A DNA stretch of 64,000 nt, taken from contig NZ_JBINJF010000004.1 of assembly GCF_043951865.1 (NCBI RefSeq), positions 172,982-236,981 on the forward strand, written 5' to 3'. The notes below the pieces were generated by a model that saw only the letters and a program-made list of their open reading frames with translations, was not told the origin of the DNA and searched no databases. The stretch comes from JAMQKA01 sp043951865 (GTDB taxonomy: Bacteria > Bacteroidota > Rhodothermia > Balneolales > Balneolaceae). Numbering within the stretch: position 1 is the first letter of the stretch; every line of letters starts with the position of its first letter. Shown here in pieces: positions 18,002 through 27,715 of the stretch. The position numbers and the translations under genes were made by a program.

Positions 18002-18088
18002 TGGACCCGCTTAAATCAGAATAACAACGATTGAATGTTACTGAAGACTTTATTTATTTGGTAATGTACTTTATCAAATACACTTATT

Positions 18089-18346
18089 ATGAAAATAAAT
18101 TTTGTATCCAGGGAAGACATTAAAATTTCTAAAAAAAGCTCCTCAAAATATAAACCCCTGTTGGAGGCCGTAAAAAAGCTGGAAGCGGGGGGAAAAGCGC
18201 TCGAGGTAAAATTTAGCGACGACACGGAGCTCAACTCCATGCGGAACGTGATCTACAGCTATAACCGGGAAACCGGGGAAAAGGTAAAAAGCAGCAAGCA
18301 TCCCAAAAAAAACCTCGTTTACTTTTACAAGGAAAAGAACGAGTAG
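18089..18346 (+). CDS. Small basic protein of unknown function
   Basis: An 85-residue, lysine-rich soluble protein (about 20 Lys) with no family I recognise. Hydrophobic strands alternate with charged turns (ALEVKFSDDTEL, NVIYSYNRETGE, NLVYFYKEK), suggesting a small alpha/beta or all-beta fold. It sits 87 bp after the MoxR gene and just before a bidirectional terminator, with its own AT-rich leader at 18040-18085. Nucleic-acid binding is possible from the charge but not shown. Confidence 0.6.
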   Translation: MKINFVSREDIKISKKSSSKYKPLLEAVKKLEAGGKALEVKFSDDTELNSMRNVIYSYNRETGEKVKSSKHPKKNLVYFYKEKNE

Positions 18347-18433
18347 ACATGGGGCGCCTTGTTGCACTTCCATTGTCATTGCCTGAATACCCGCAGGTTG
18401 CGCCGTTTATAACATATTGATAATGATAAAGAG

Positions 18434-18470
18434 AAAAAGCCCGATGGATCTTTCACCATCGGGCTTTTTT
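18434..18470. terminator. Bidirectional terminator
   Basis: Stem arms AAAAAGCCCGATGG (18434-18447) and CCATCGGGCTTTTTT (18456-18470) form a strong hairpin with T runs on both strands. It ends the plus-strand small gene and the convergent rpsA. Confidence 0.92.
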
Positions 18471-18507
18471 AATGTGTCAAGCAATCACAAAGAGTGCTTG
18501 GCTGAAC

Positions 18508-20616
18508 TTATTCTTCCTGGTCCGCAGAAGATTCCTCTTCCTCCTCATTCGAGTCGGAATCCTCTTCTACTTCCACTTCGGCATCGGCCTGTTGCTGGCG
18601 CGCTGCTTCCCGCTGCTTCTCTTCCATCTCCCGCTTCAGGTCGGCCAGGCCAGACATCTCACCCAGCGTCGGTGTTCCCCGCTCTACAGGCTCCTGCGAG
18701 CTGCGAGATTTGGATCTCGACTTGGAAGGCTTCACTTTCTTGGCATCCTTGTCTCGTTGACTGAGTGTGAGATTCTTGTTGTTCTCATCAAGCTCAATTA
18801 CGTAAGCCTCAACGGTTTCGCCCACTTCATAGGATTCAGAGAGGTCTCCACCGGCTTCCGTTTTGCTTGCCGGAACAAATCCTTCCAGCTCGAAAGGAAG
18901 CTTCACAAACAGTCCCTTATCCGTAATTTTCAAGATTTCGCCTTCAACCTGGTTGCCCAAGCCGTGCTCTTCAGCGAATTTCTCCCACGGATTCTCTTCA
19001 ATCTGCTTGTGACCCAGCGTAATTCGGCGATTCTCAAAGTCAATCGCCAGGATGACCACCTCGATCTCCTGGTCTTTGTCGATAATCTCGTTCGGATGAT
19101 TGATTTTGTCGGTCCAGCTGAGATCAGAAACGTGGATCAGCCCGTCAATGCCGGGTTCGAGCTCAACAAACACACCGAAGTTGGTGAGATTGCGAACCGT
19201 TCCCGTATGCTTGGAGCCAACCGGGTATCGCTTGTCGATATCTTCCCAGGGATCCTTTTCAAGCTGCTTGACCCCGAGCGAGATTTTCTTTTCCGGTTCG
19301 TTTACATTCAGCACCACGCATTCTATGATATCGTCCTTGTCCACCAGTTGAGACGGGTGTTTGATATGTTGTGTCCAGGACATCTCGCTAATGTGGATGA
19401 GTCCCTCAACGCCTTTTTCAAGCTCAATAAAGGCACCGTAGTCTGCAATGGAAACGACACGACCCTGAACCTTCATGCCTTCTGGATATTTCAGGTCGAT
19501 TTGATCCCATGGATGCGGCTGCAGCTGCTTGAGGCCCAACGAAACACGCTTGCTCTCGTCATCAAAGTCGATGACAGCGACGTTCATGCGCTGATCGAGA
19601 GATACGATCTCTTCGGGATGCTCAACACGTCCCCACGAGAGATCCGTGATGTGAAGCAGACCGTCGACACCACCAAGATCGATGAATACACCGAAATCAG
19701 TAATATTCTTGACGATACCTTCGAGGACCTGTCCTTCTTCGATGGTAGACAGAATCTCTTCTCGCTGTTCTTCAAGGTCAGACTCAATAAGGGCGCGGTG
19801 AGAAACAACCACGTTTTCCGCCTGCATGTTGAGCTTTACGACCTGGAATTCCATCGTTTTCCCGACATAAGCGTCAAAGTCGCGCACCGGTCGCACGTCA
19901 ATTTGCGACCCGGGCAGGAAACAGTCGATGCCCATAATATCCACCACCATACCACCTTTGATACGGCGCTTGATATATCCCTCCAGCACTTCGCCGGTTT
20001 CATGGGACCGCTCAATGGTCTCCCACGCCTGCAGGATGTCGGCCTTGCGGCGAGAAAGAATAAGCTGCCCTTCCTGATCTTCAACTTTGTCGAGGAAAAC
20101 TTCCACTTCATCACCGGGAGCCAGCTCCTCAACCACTTTATCCGGAAACTCATTGACCTGGATAATGCCTTCAGACTTGAAGCCGATGTCAACAATGACA
20201 TACTTCTCATCAACCGAGACCACCCGCCCGGTTACAATTTCCTTCTCTTCAATTTCATTTAACGTGTCTTCATACATCGAAGCCAGGCTGTGAAACTCAT
20301 CGTCGGTATAGTCCTCCGATGCCGCCTGGAGTTCATCCAGCGTATAAACTTTATCGTCTTCCATGTCGCCGGTAAACGTGGCAACATCATCCTCATCTAC
20401 TTCAACACGTACCTCTTCTTCCGTGATGGCTTCAACGGCCGGTTCTTCAACTGTTTTCTCGGGTTCTTCTTCAGCCGTTTCTTCTTCTTGGGCAGTGGCT
20501 TCAGCTTCAACCGACTCTTCGGCATCTGTCACTTCCACATCTTGTTCTTCAGCAGTAGCAGTGTCGTCAGCTTCTTGGTTTTTGTTTTCTTGTTCTTGTT
20601 TAACTTCTTCGGTCAT
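18508..20616 (-). CDS. rpsA: 30S ribosomal protein S1
   Basis: A 702-residue S1 that brings mRNA to the ribosome, essential where Shine-Dalgarno sequences are weak. Six S1 OB-fold repeats occupy about 110-600, the best marked by FGVFIDLGGVDGLLHITDLSW and the similar repeats after it. An N-terminal extension of about 100 residues is extremely acidic (Glu/Asp/Ala/Thr), and a basic SKSRSKSRSS patch near the end is followed by an acidic tail. I chose ATG at 20616; the frame continues up to a TTG at 20646 that would add MKAAILTKTI. It is downstream of cmk (85 bp), a common cmk-rpsA pairing. Confidence 0.93.
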   Translation of the reverse strand: MTEEVKQEQENKNQEADDTATAEEQDVEVTDAEESVEAEATAQEEETAEEEPEKTVEEPAVEAITEEEVRVEVDEDDVATFTGDMEDDKVYTLDELQAASEDYTDDEFHSLASMYEDTLNEIEEKEIVTGRVVSVDEKYVIVDIGFKSEGIIQVNEFPDKVVEELAPGDEVEVFLDKVEDQEGQLILSRRKADILQAWETIERSHETGEVLEGYIKRRIKGGMVVDIMGIDCFLPGSQIDVRPVRDFDAYVGKTMEFQVVKLNMQAENVVVSHRALIESDLEEQREEILSTIEEGQVLEGIVKNITDFGVFIDLGGVDGLLHITDLSWGRVEHPEEIVSLDQRMNVAVIDFDDESKRVSLGLKQLQPHPWDQIDLKYPEGMKVQGRVVSIADYGAFIELEKGVEGLIHISEMSWTQHIKHPSQLVDKDDIIECVVLNVNEPEKKISLGVKQLEKDPWEDIDKRYPVGSKHTGTVRNLTNFGVFVELEPGIDGLIHVSDLSWTDKINHPNEIIDKDQEIEVVILAIDFENRRITLGHKQIEENPWEKFAEEHGLGNQVEGEILKITDKGLFVKLPFELEGFVPASKTEAGGDLSESYEVGETVEAYVIELDENNKNLTLSQRDKDAKKVKPSKSRSKSRSSQEPVERGTPTLGEMSGLADLKREMEEKQREAARQQQADAEVEVEEDSDSNEEEEESSADQEE

Positions 20617-20701
20617 TATGGTTTTAGTTAAAATTGCCGCTTTCAACTCCCACTCAAAAAAAGCGGAGCGGAAAGGGATTAATTAGGGTTTTAGTTATAA
20701 T

Positions 20702-21364
20702 TTAAGTTTGTGTTTCAAACTTATTTGTAATTCTTGAACAAATAAAATCTACTTGTTGTTCAAAAGTCATCTCACTCGTGTCCACTTCAACAGCGTCCGG
20801 AGCTTTTTTCAGGGGATCTTTCTTTCGCCGGGAGTCCTTCTGGTCCCGTTCAATGATGTTACGCTTTACTTCATCCAGGGTAACATCCGCCCCCTGCGCT
20901 TTCAGCTCCCTGTGTCGTCGTTCAGCCCGAACATCGGTGTCGGCCACCATAAAAAACTTTAGTTCGGCATCGGGGAATACAGCTGTGCCCAGGTCCCGGC
21001 CCTCGGCAATCCAGGTTTCCTTCTGTACCGCCTGGTGCATAAGGTTGTTCACAAATTGCCTGGATTTGGGCAGCGCCGCCACCGTACTTACATGATTGTT
21101 CACCTCCACGGTACGGATCTGTTCGGTAATATCCCGCTTCCCGACCGATACATGAAACGTACCCTCTTCATAGAAGAATGAGATCGACTTTCGATTCAAC
21201 AATTCAAAGAACTTCGTTTTGTCTTTACCCGATTCCAGATACATCAACGTGAGCGTGCGGTACAGCGCACCGGAATCCAGGTACTGAATATCAAGCTTAT
21301 CCGCGACGGCCCTGGCCGTAGAGCTTTTACCCGAACCTGCCGGACCATCAATGACAATTATCAT
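20702..21364 (-). CDS. cmk: (d)CMP kinase
   Basis: A 220-residue cytidylate kinase transferring phosphate from ATP to CMP or dCMP. The P-loop IDGPAGSGKSS is at 5-15, and the CMP-binding LDSGALYR is at 30-37. EGRDLGTAVFPDAELKFFMVA near 120-140 and the lid RRKKDPLKKAPDAVEVDTSEM complete the family pattern, both within normal positions. It is first of the cmk-rpsA pair and divergent from rpsT. Confidence 0.95.
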   Translation of the reverse strand: MIIVIDGPAGSGKSSTARAVADKLDIQYLDSGALYRTLTLMYLESGKDKTKFFELLNRKSISFFYEEGTFHVSVGKRDITEQIRTVEVNNHVSTVAALPKSRQFVNNLMHQAVQKETWIAEGRDLGTAVFPDAELKFFMVADTDVRAERRHRELKAQGADVTLDEVKRNIIERDQKDSRRKKDPLKKAPDAVEVDTSEMTFEQQVDFICSRITNKFETQT

Positions 21365-21415
21365 ATCGGAAAGTCTCCCAAATTACTTTTAATTTATTAA
21401 TATTTCAATGATTTC

Positions 21416-21447
21416 TTGTTTTCTGAATCCAGAAAGGTTAACTTTTG
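21416..21447 (+). promoter_or_regulatory. Possible promoter for rpsT-gpmI
   Basis: TTG (21416-21418), 20 nt, then TAACTTTT followed by G (21439-21447), one base off the TAnnTTTG pattern. It lies about 80 bp before rpsT. Confidence 0.4.
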
Positions 21448-21528
21448 GGGCTTTCTGAAACGTCGTATTCAGATTATATAATGATACAAATTAATTGACG
21501 AACAATTTAAGCAAACTGAACGATATAT

Positions 21529-21780
21529 ATGCCACAACATCAATCTGCTATTAAACGCGTGCGACAGAATGCCAAGCGGCGCGAACACAATCGCGCACAG
21601 CGCTCCAAAATGCGAACGCTGGTAAACAAGGTGTTGGAAACCACTGACAAAGAAGAGGCCGAAACATACCTTAAAGAAGCCACTTCCTACCTCGACAAGA
21701 TGGCGGCCAAAGGTATTATCCATCAAAATAAAGCGGCCAGAAGAAAAGCCAAGCTCACCAAGCACGTAAACAACCTTTAA
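21529..21780 (+). CDS. rpsT: 30S ribosomal protein S20
   Basis: An 83-residue basic helical protein that binds 16S rRNA. The family pattern is clear: MPQHQSAIKRVRQNAKRRE at the start, KMRTLVNKVLE in the middle and AAKGIIHQNKAARRKAKL at the end. It is followed after 23 bp by gpmI on the same strand. Confidence 0.95.
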   Translation: MPQHQSAIKRVRQNAKRREHNRAQRSKMRTLVNKVLETTDKEEAETYLKEATSYLDKMAAKGIIHQNKAARRKAKLTKHVNNL

Positions 21781-21803
21781 CAAACAACAGCGCAGGAGAC
21801 GTA

Positions 21804-23330
21804 TTGGCTGTTCCAACCTCAAAGGCATTACTCGTTATCCTGGATGGCTACGGTTTGGCCGAAAATCCAGAAGTCAGCGCAATCGACAAGGCTGACAAAC
21901 CATTCATCGACCAGCTATTCAACAACAATCCACACTCGACACTTTCCGCCAGCGGGACCGATGTGGGCCTGCCCGGCGGGCAGTTTGGAAATTCGGAGGT
22001 AGGTCACCTGAATATCGGGGCCGGCCGTGTTGTATGGCAGGAGCTAAGCCGGATTAACCGGGATATCGAGGAAAATACATTCGACCAAAATGAGGTGCTG
22101 CTGGAAGCTATCGAAAAGGCCAGGGCCAAAGACAAGGTCCATATTCTGGGACTCTTTTCCGATGGCGGGGTACACAGCCACAACGACCACCTGTTTGCAC
22201 TGCTGAAACTGTTGAATTCCCAAGGTATTGAGAACGCGTTTGTTCACGCTTTTACCGACGGGCGCGACACCTCTCCCACCGGCGGCATCGAGTACGTGAA
22301 GGAGTTCCAGGAGCAGGCGGAAGCAATCGGAACAGGAACCATCGCATCTATCGTCGGTCGGTATTACGCCATGGACCGTGATAACCGGTGGGAGCGCACC
22401 AAACGGGCGTATGATCTTCTCGTAAATGGAAAGGGAGAGTCGTTTGATACTCCAGCCGAGGCCCTGCAGGATTCCTACAGCAGGGATGTTACCGATGAAT
22501 TCATTACTCCCAAGCTGATTGACGATACTCCCCAATCCCGGATAGAACCCGGCGATGTCGTCATATTCTACAATATTCGCGGCGATCGCGCGCGACAAAT
22601 TACCCGGGCCCTGTCCGACAACGAATTCGACAAATTTGAAGTCAACAAAGACCTTGATCTTCACTATGTCACGTTTACCGCCTACGACGACACCTTCGAC
22701 TGGGTTCACGTTGCCTATCCCCCGGCCCACATAAAAAATACCATCGGCGAATATGTAAGCAGGCAGGGACTAAAGCAGCTTCGCATAGCCGAAACGGAAA
22801 AATACCCGCACGTAACCTATTTCTTTAACGGCGGCGAAGAGGTGGCGTTCGAAGGCGAAGAACGAATCATGATTCCGAGTCCAAAGGTAGCCACCTACGA
22901 CCTGAAGCCGGAAATGAGCGCCCCGGAGGTCGCCGAGACGCTCTGCAAGCAACTAAAAACCGGAACCTTCGATCTCTGTATCCTTAATTTTGCCAATCCA
23001 GACATGGTCGGCCACACCGGAGATATGGATGCAACGATTAAAGCGGTGGAGACCGTTGACAGGGAGCTAAAAAAAGTGGTGGAGACCGCTACTGACCACA
23101 ATTACAAAATTTTAATCATTGCGGACCATGGAAACGCCGACTGCCTGATCCAGGAAGACGGCAGTGCCCACACCGCCCATACCAATGCCCGGGTTCCGGC
23201 CATGATCGTAAACGGAAACGGCGATAACATCCGGATGCACGACGGCAAACTTGCGGATGTAGCCCCTACCCTTTTAAAATTGATGGGATTGAATCAGCCT
23301 GAGGAGATGACGGGACAGCCCCTCTTCTGA
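21804..23330 (+). CDS. gpmI: 2,3-bisphosphoglycerate-independent phosphoglycerate mutase
   Basis: A 508-residue manganese-dependent mutase of glycolysis interconverting 3- and 2-phosphoglycerate. The alkaline-phosphatase-type metal site starts with LLVILDGYGLAE (9-20). The catalytic Ser is in GNSEVGHLNIGAGR near 60-73, and metal-binding motifs include FTDGRDTSP, IADHGNAD and HTAHTNARVP. Translation appears to start at TTG (21804), supported by an AGGAG at 21793-21797, one of the few good ribosome-binding sites in the window. It probably shares the rpsT transcript. Confidence 0.95.
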   Translation: MAVPTSKALLVILDGYGLAENPEVSAIDKADKPFIDQLFNNNPHSTLSASGTDVGLPGGQFGNSEVGHLNIGAGRVVWQELSRINRDIEENTFDQNEVLLEAIEKARAKDKVHILGLFSDGGVHSHNDHLFALLKLLNSQGIENAFVHAFTDGRDTSPTGGIEYVKEFQEQAEAIGTGTIASIVGRYYAMDRDNRWERTKRAYDLLVNGKGESFDTPAEALQDSYSRDVTDEFITPKLIDDTPQSRIEPGDVVIFYNIRGDRARQITRALSDNEFDKFEVNKDLDLHYVTFTAYDDTFDWVHVAYPPAHIKNTIGEYVSRQGLKQLRIAETEKYPHVTYFFNGGEEVAFEGEERIMIPSPKVATYDLKPEMSAPEVAETLCKQLKTGTFDLCILNFANPDMVGHTGDMDATIKAVETVDRELKKVVETATDHNYKILIIADHGNADCLIQEDGSAHTAHTNARVPAMIVNGNGDNIRMHDGKLADVAPTLLKLMGLNQPEEMTGQPLF

Positions 23331-23530
23331 AAGTTTTGCTAACATTCCCCACCCATCCATCCAGTTTCGCTCGATTTCTATTAGCTGCCCCGAAATATCC
23401 GGAATGCGGCCAGGCGAGCCGCAGATGTCCAGATCTCCGGAATTATAAAACCCAAATATATGTGAATTTGGTCATTCAGTATCTATCCGGCGCACCTACA
23501 ATGTTCTGACGACCAATCTCCCAAAAAGAA

Positions 23531-23560
23531 TTGTGAGGACACAAAGATGCTGTATTTTTG
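23531..23560 (+). promoter_or_regulatory. Promoter candidate for clpC
   Basis: TTG (23531-23533), 19 nt, then TATTTTTG (23553-23560), a full match to the Bacteroidota pattern, about 200 bp before clpC. The inferred leader contains the dyad at 23710-23726. The remainder of the 23331-23759 gap shows no gene. Confidence 0.55.
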
Positions 23561-23709
23561 CATTCCCTTTAATAGTAACGGAGTGATTTTCCCGTGACTG
23601 CTACAATCTTTCCGGAGCTATTATAAAAGCTTAAGCATTCATCTTTTTGTTTGCTTTTGCACTATGCCAATACTACTTTCGTTAATGTAGTGAACTAAAA
23701 AAGCAAACG

Positions 23710-23726
23710 ACTCGTTGTTAACGAGT
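23710..23726. promoter_or_regulatory. 17-bp dyad in the clpC leader
   Basis: A perfect 7-bp inverted repeat ACTCGTT-GTT-AACGAGT, 33 bp before the clpC start codon. It could be an operator or a leader hairpin. It does not match CIRCE or the known CtsR heptamer repeat. Confidence 0.4.
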
Positions 23727-23759
23727 AACTTTTCATCTCCAAAAATTTAGCAATACTCT

Positions 23760-26363
23760 ATGGAGGGTAATTTCTCAAGCAAAGTTCGAGATGTCATTCA
23801 GTTTAGCCGTGAAGAAGCACTCCGGTTAGGCCATGATTATATCGGTACCGAGCATCTCATACTTGGTATCGTCCGCCTTGGAGAAGGTGTAGCGGTTAAA
23901 ATACTGAAGAATCTCAACTGTGATCTTTACAAACTGAAAAAAACCATTGAAGATACTGTTCGCGGAACGGGCGGCTCTGTGACAGTGGGTAATATTCCAC
24001 TGACCAAACAGGCCGAAAAAGTTCTGCGCATAACCTATCTGGAGGCTAAACTATACAAAAGTGATACTATTGGCACGGAGCATCTGCTCCTTTCACTTCT
24101 GCGTGACGACGAAAATATAGCTGCACAAATTCTACAGCAGTTTAACGTATCCTATGATGCTGTACGTGAAGAACTTGATCTCATAATATCGGGCAAGTCA
24201 TCCCCGGATGACGATCCCAGTGATTCTCGCTCTGTATCTGCGAGTCTATCATCCTCAAAAGGAGGAAAATCATCCTCCGGAAGTTCCAGAGAAAAGAAAA
24301 TGGAAAAATCAAAAACTCCTGTATTGGACAATTTTGGCCGCGACCTTACCTCGCTTGCTGAAGAAGGCAAGCTCGATCCAATTATTGGTCGCGAGAAGGA
24401 AATCGAACGAGTGGCCCAGGTGCTGAGCCGGCGAAAGAAGAATAACCCGGTGCTTATCGGAGAGCCTGGCGTAGGTAAAACAGCCATCGCTGAAGGATTG
24501 GCCAGCCGCATTATTGAGCGCAAAGTTTCACGCGTGTTGTATGACAAGCGGGTTATTGCACTCGACCTTGCGGCCCTTGTGGCGGGTACTAAATACCGCG
24601 GACAATTTGAAGAACGAATGAAAGCGGTGATGAGCGAGCTGGAAAAAACCGACAACGTCATTCTCTTTATTGACGAGCTTCACACTATTGTTGGAGCCGG
24701 CGGAGCCAGTGGCTCTCTCGACGCCTCCAACATGTTGAAACCCGCCCTTGCCCGGGGAGAAGTACAGGCGATCGGTGCCACCACCTTGAACGAATACCGG
24801 CAGTACATCGAAAAAGATGGCGCGCTGGAGCGTCGGTTCCAAAAAATCATGGTGGATCCGACCTCACCGGAGGAAACCATCGAGATCCTCTCGAAAATCA
24901 AGAAAAAATACGAAAAGCACCACAGCGTGCACTACTCTGAAAAAGCGATCGAGGCCTGTGTCAAGCTTACCGACCGCTATGTAACGGACCATTTCCTGCC
25001 CGACAAGGCGATTGATGCCCTTGACGAGGCCGGAGCCCGGGTGCATCTCTCCAACATTACGGTGCCGCAGCATATCGTTGACCTGGAGGAAGAGATCGAA
25101 AAGACCAGCAACGAGAAAAATTCGATGGTTAAAAAACAGCGCTTTGAAGAAGCGGCACGCCTCCGTGACAAGGAGAAGCGCCTGATGGAGGAGCTCGAAC
25201 AGGCCCAGAAGGAGTGGGAAAAGGAAGCTGAAGAGATTATCTACGACGTCGAAGAATATGACGTGGCCGAAGTTGTGGCGATGATGAGCGGCGTACCCGT
25301 CAACAAGATCAGCCAGAGCGAGAGCAAAAAGCTGGTCAAAATGCGGGAAAAACTCGGCGAACAGATCATCGGCCAGAACGAGGCGATCGAAAAGCTTACA
25401 AAAGCGATCAAACGAACGCGTGCCGGACTCAAAGATCCCACGCGCCCGATCGGCTCCTTCATCTTTCTCGGTCCCACCGGGGTCGGTAAAACCGAAATGG
25501 CCAAGGTACTGGCCCGTTACCTGTTTGACAAGGAAGACGCACTCATCCGTATCGATATGAGTGAGTATATGGAGAAATTCTCCGTCTCACGACTGGTCGG
25601 GGCCCCTCCGGGCTACGTTGGATACGAAGAGGGTGGCATTCTCACTGAAAAGGTCCGGCGCAAGCCGTACAGCGTCGTGCTGCTGGATGAGATTGAAAAA
25701 GCGCACCCGGATGTGTTCAACATCCTGCTGCAGGTGCTCGACGACGGTATCCTGACGGATAGTCTCGGCCGCAAGGTAGATTTCCGCAATACCATTATCA
25801 TTATGACCTCCAACATCGGAGCACGTGATATACGTAACCTCGGAAAAGGTATCGGGTTTAGTCCCGACGGAAGCAGTTTCGATTACGAGAAGATGAAGTC
25901 AACGATTCAGGACGCGCTCAAAAAGGTGTTCAACCCCGAGTTCCTGAACCGCATTGACGATGTCATCACCTTCCGTCCGCTCGAAAAAGAGGATATCTTC
26001 CAGATCATCGATCTGCTGAGCGAGGACCTGTTTAAACGCATCCATGAGCTCGGCTACTCGGTCGAAATTACCCAGGGAGCCAAGGACTTTATCACCGATA
26101 AAGGCTTTGATCAGAAGTATGGCGCCCGACCGCTGCAGCGAGCTATTCAAAAGTATGTGGAAGACCCGCTTGCAGAAGAGTTGCTGGAAGCTGACCACCC
26201 GGAAGGCACAAACATCAGGATTAAGATGAACAAATCCCGTGATGACTTGACCTTTGACTGGGAGCAGCCGGATAAAGCCCCGGCGTCAAAAGATGAGGCC
26301 GAAACGGAGGATGAAAAATCAGCTGACGACAAGGAACAATCTCCCTCTGAAGCAAAAGCCTGA
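23760..26363 (+). CDS. clpC: ATP-dependent Clp protease ATP-binding subunit ClpC
   Basis: An 867-residue Hsp100 unfoldase that feeds ClpP. Two Clp_N repeats (about 1-145, with GTEHLILGIVRLGEGVA and GTEHLLLSLLRDDEN) lead to a Ser-rich linker. AAA1 follows with Walker A GEPGVGKT (about 234-241), then the UVR motif (KKQRFEEAARLRDKEKRL, about 457-474) that identifies ClpC rather than ClpB. AAA2 has GPTGVGKTE near 570. The C-terminal 40 residues are an acidic Asp/Glu/Ser tail not usual in Firmicutes ClpC. It is monocistronic, with a strong terminator 45 bp downstream. Confidence 0.95.
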   Translation: MEGNFSSKVRDVIQFSREEALRLGHDYIGTEHLILGIVRLGEGVAVKILKNLNCDLYKLKKTIEDTVRGTGGSVTVGNIPLTKQAEKVLRITYLEAKLYKSDTIGTEHLLLSLLRDDENIAAQILQQFNVSYDAVREELDLIISGKSSPDDDPSDSRSVSASLSSSKGGKSSSGSSREKKMEKSKTPVLDNFGRDLTSLAEEGKLDPIIGREKEIERVAQVLSRRKKNNPVLIGEPGVGKTAIAEGLASRIIERKVSRVLYDKRVIALDLAALVAGTKYRGQFEERMKAVMSELEKTDNVILFIDELHTIVGAGGASGSLDASNMLKPALARGEVQAIGATTLNEYRQYIEKDGALERRFQKIMVDPTSPEETIEILSKIKKKYEKHHSVHYSEKAIEACVKLTDRYVTDHFLPDKAIDALDEAGARVHLSNITVPQHIVDLEEEIEKTSNEKNSMVKKQRFEEAARLRDKEKRLMEELEQAQKEWEKEAEEIIYDVEEYDVAEVVAMMSGVPVNKISQSESKKLVKMREKLGEQIIGQNEAIEKLTKAIKRTRAGLKDPTRPIGSFIFLGPTGVGKTEMAKVLARYLFDKEDALIRIDMSEYMEKFSVSRLVGAPPGYVGYEEGGILTEKVRRKPYSVVLLDEIEKAHPDVFNILLQVLDDGILTDSLGRKVDFRNTIIIMTSNIGARDIRNLGKGIGFSPDGSSFDYEKMKSTIQDALKKVFNPEFLNRIDDVITFRPLEKEDIFQIIDLLSEDLFKRIHELGYSVEITQGAKDFITDKGFDQKYGARPLQRAIQKYVEDPLAEELLEADHPEGTNIRIKMNKSRDDLTFDWEQPDKAPASKDEAETEDEKSADDKEQSPSEAKA

Positions 26364-26408
26364 TCAACCTGAAACGGCCTGAGGCAACGCAAAAACAATC
26401 ATTATTGG

Positions 26409-26441
26409 AAAAAGCCCTGAATATACGTTCAGGGCTTTTTT
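26409..26441. terminator. Terminator after clpC
   Basis: AAAAAGCCCTGAA (26409-26421) pairs with TTCAGGGCTTTTTT (26428-26441) across a 6-nt loop. T runs exist on both strands, so it also serves the convergent exported-protein gene ending at 26464. Confidence 0.92.
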
Positions 26442-26463
26442 ATTTGATGGACCTTTGCAGAAC

Positions 26464-27582
26464 TTAAAAGGAAGCTCTGAGATTGATAATTTTATTGCTC
26501 CCCATCAGGCGGTACTGCCCTCTGCCCTCTCTCAAGAACTTCAGATCAATATTCGGATCTGTTGCAAGCGCCCCGTCCAGTTCCGTCCGGGCGATCTCCC
26601 GTTTGTCCAAATTCACGGCATGAAATTCCAGATCTCGATAAATATCGGTATTCTCGACCTTGTTGCCTGTAACGCCTATAATAGTCTGATCCTCGGAAAA
26701 ATATTGCGCCAGGACCAAGGGAGAGCGAAAGCTGGTACTGCCCAGCCGCTCACCCTGCAACGTCGAATAGACCAGCGCCCTGCGGCGGGAATGGAGCAAC
26801 ACCTCTTCGTTGTCTCCGGCAAAATAGGCCCCATCCAGCTCCTCTTCGGAGCTTATCGAATTGAGTTCATTGCCATAGCGGTCCAAAATAACCGCTGCAT
26901 CATCGGTACCCTCCTCTTCGGTAACCAAAACAACAAACTGCCCATTATCTGCAATGCTGAGATGTTTTATCGAGCGGTCTCCGCTGTAAAATATATTGTT
27001 TGTTGCGTTGTCGTCAGATAAAATTACCGCTTGAGATCCCACTCCATTCTCCTGTTTTATCTTGGGTGTGTACATCACAATCGTTTTTCCGAGTGGATCA
27101 AAAGCCACCTCCGAAATTGATTCACCCCGCTCACTCTGGCTGCCCGAAGATCCACTGGTGATAATCGCTCCCATCGAATTGTATAATGTAAAATTGGCAA
27201 TATTATTTCGGAGCAGCACTTCTCCTGAATCAAATGGATAGATTCCCAACGATGGATCACTGTAATTCAATGAAATGGTAGAATATGCTGCCAGGGTATC
27301 AGCCGCCGTATTCAACAATAAACTTTTCGCTCCATCCATACTGTTTTGCAGAATACCGACAGCACGGTACCCGGGGGTAACCCCAAATGTGAGGACATTC
27401 CCAAACTGCCTGCCATTGACCGGAAAGCTGATTCCGCCACCTGAAATAGTGACGTTCTGCTGATCAAATCCAAACGTGGCGTACTGGTTGCCCGCCGTCT
27501 GATCGGCAACGGAAATATTCAACGATTGTGAGTAGCCCAAAACAGGTAGCAGCAGAAAAAAGCAGAGTTTTTTAACCATCAA
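26464..27582 (-). CDS. Exported protein with beta-propeller-like repeats, function unknown
   Basis: A 372-residue protein with a clear signal peptide (MMVKKLCFFLLLPVLGYSQ, cleavage after about 19). The mature part is rich in Ser, Asn, Asp and beta strands. Loosely repeated blocks (SISEVAFDPLGKTIVMYTP, HLSIADNGQFVVLVTEE, YFSEDQTIIGVTGN, shown as starts) resemble WD40/PD40-type propeller blades that pair a strand with D-x-G/DN turns. No catalytic motif was seen. It probably sits in the periplasm or on the surface. Convergent with clpC, divergent from the glycosyltransferase gene. Confidence 0.7.
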   Translation of the reverse strand: MMVKKLCFFLLLPVLGYSQSLNISVADQTAGNQYATFGFDQQNVTISGGGISFPVNGRQFGNVLTFGVTPGYRAVGILQNSMDGAKSLLLNTAADTLAAYSTISLNYSDPSLGIYPFDSGEVLLRNNIANFTLYNSMGAIITSGSSGSQSERGESISEVAFDPLGKTIVMYTPKIKQENGVGSQAVILSDDNATNNIFYSGDRSIKHLSIADNGQFVVLVTEEEGTDDAAVILDRYGNELNSISSEEELDGAYFAGDNEEVLLHSRRRALVYSTLQGERLGSTSFRSPLVLAQYFSEDQTIIGVTGNKVENTDIYRDLEFHAVNLDKREIARTELDGALATDPNIDLKFLREGRGQYRLMGSNKIINLRASF

Positions 27583-27715
27583 GCCGTCATTTTTGTAAGT
27601 AAAATTTGAACTACAAGAACGGAAATTTTTTACAGAGTTGCATCTGGATTTGGGTATTCAATTGTACCGGATAATGGTTAGTTTAGCGGGCAGACGTTAG
27701 CTCCAATCAAATTCA

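Noticed and set aside
18472..20262. 596-codon plus-strand ORF
   Set aside because: It is wholly antisense to rpsA; its length reflects the composition of the S1 repeats and it has no domain signature.
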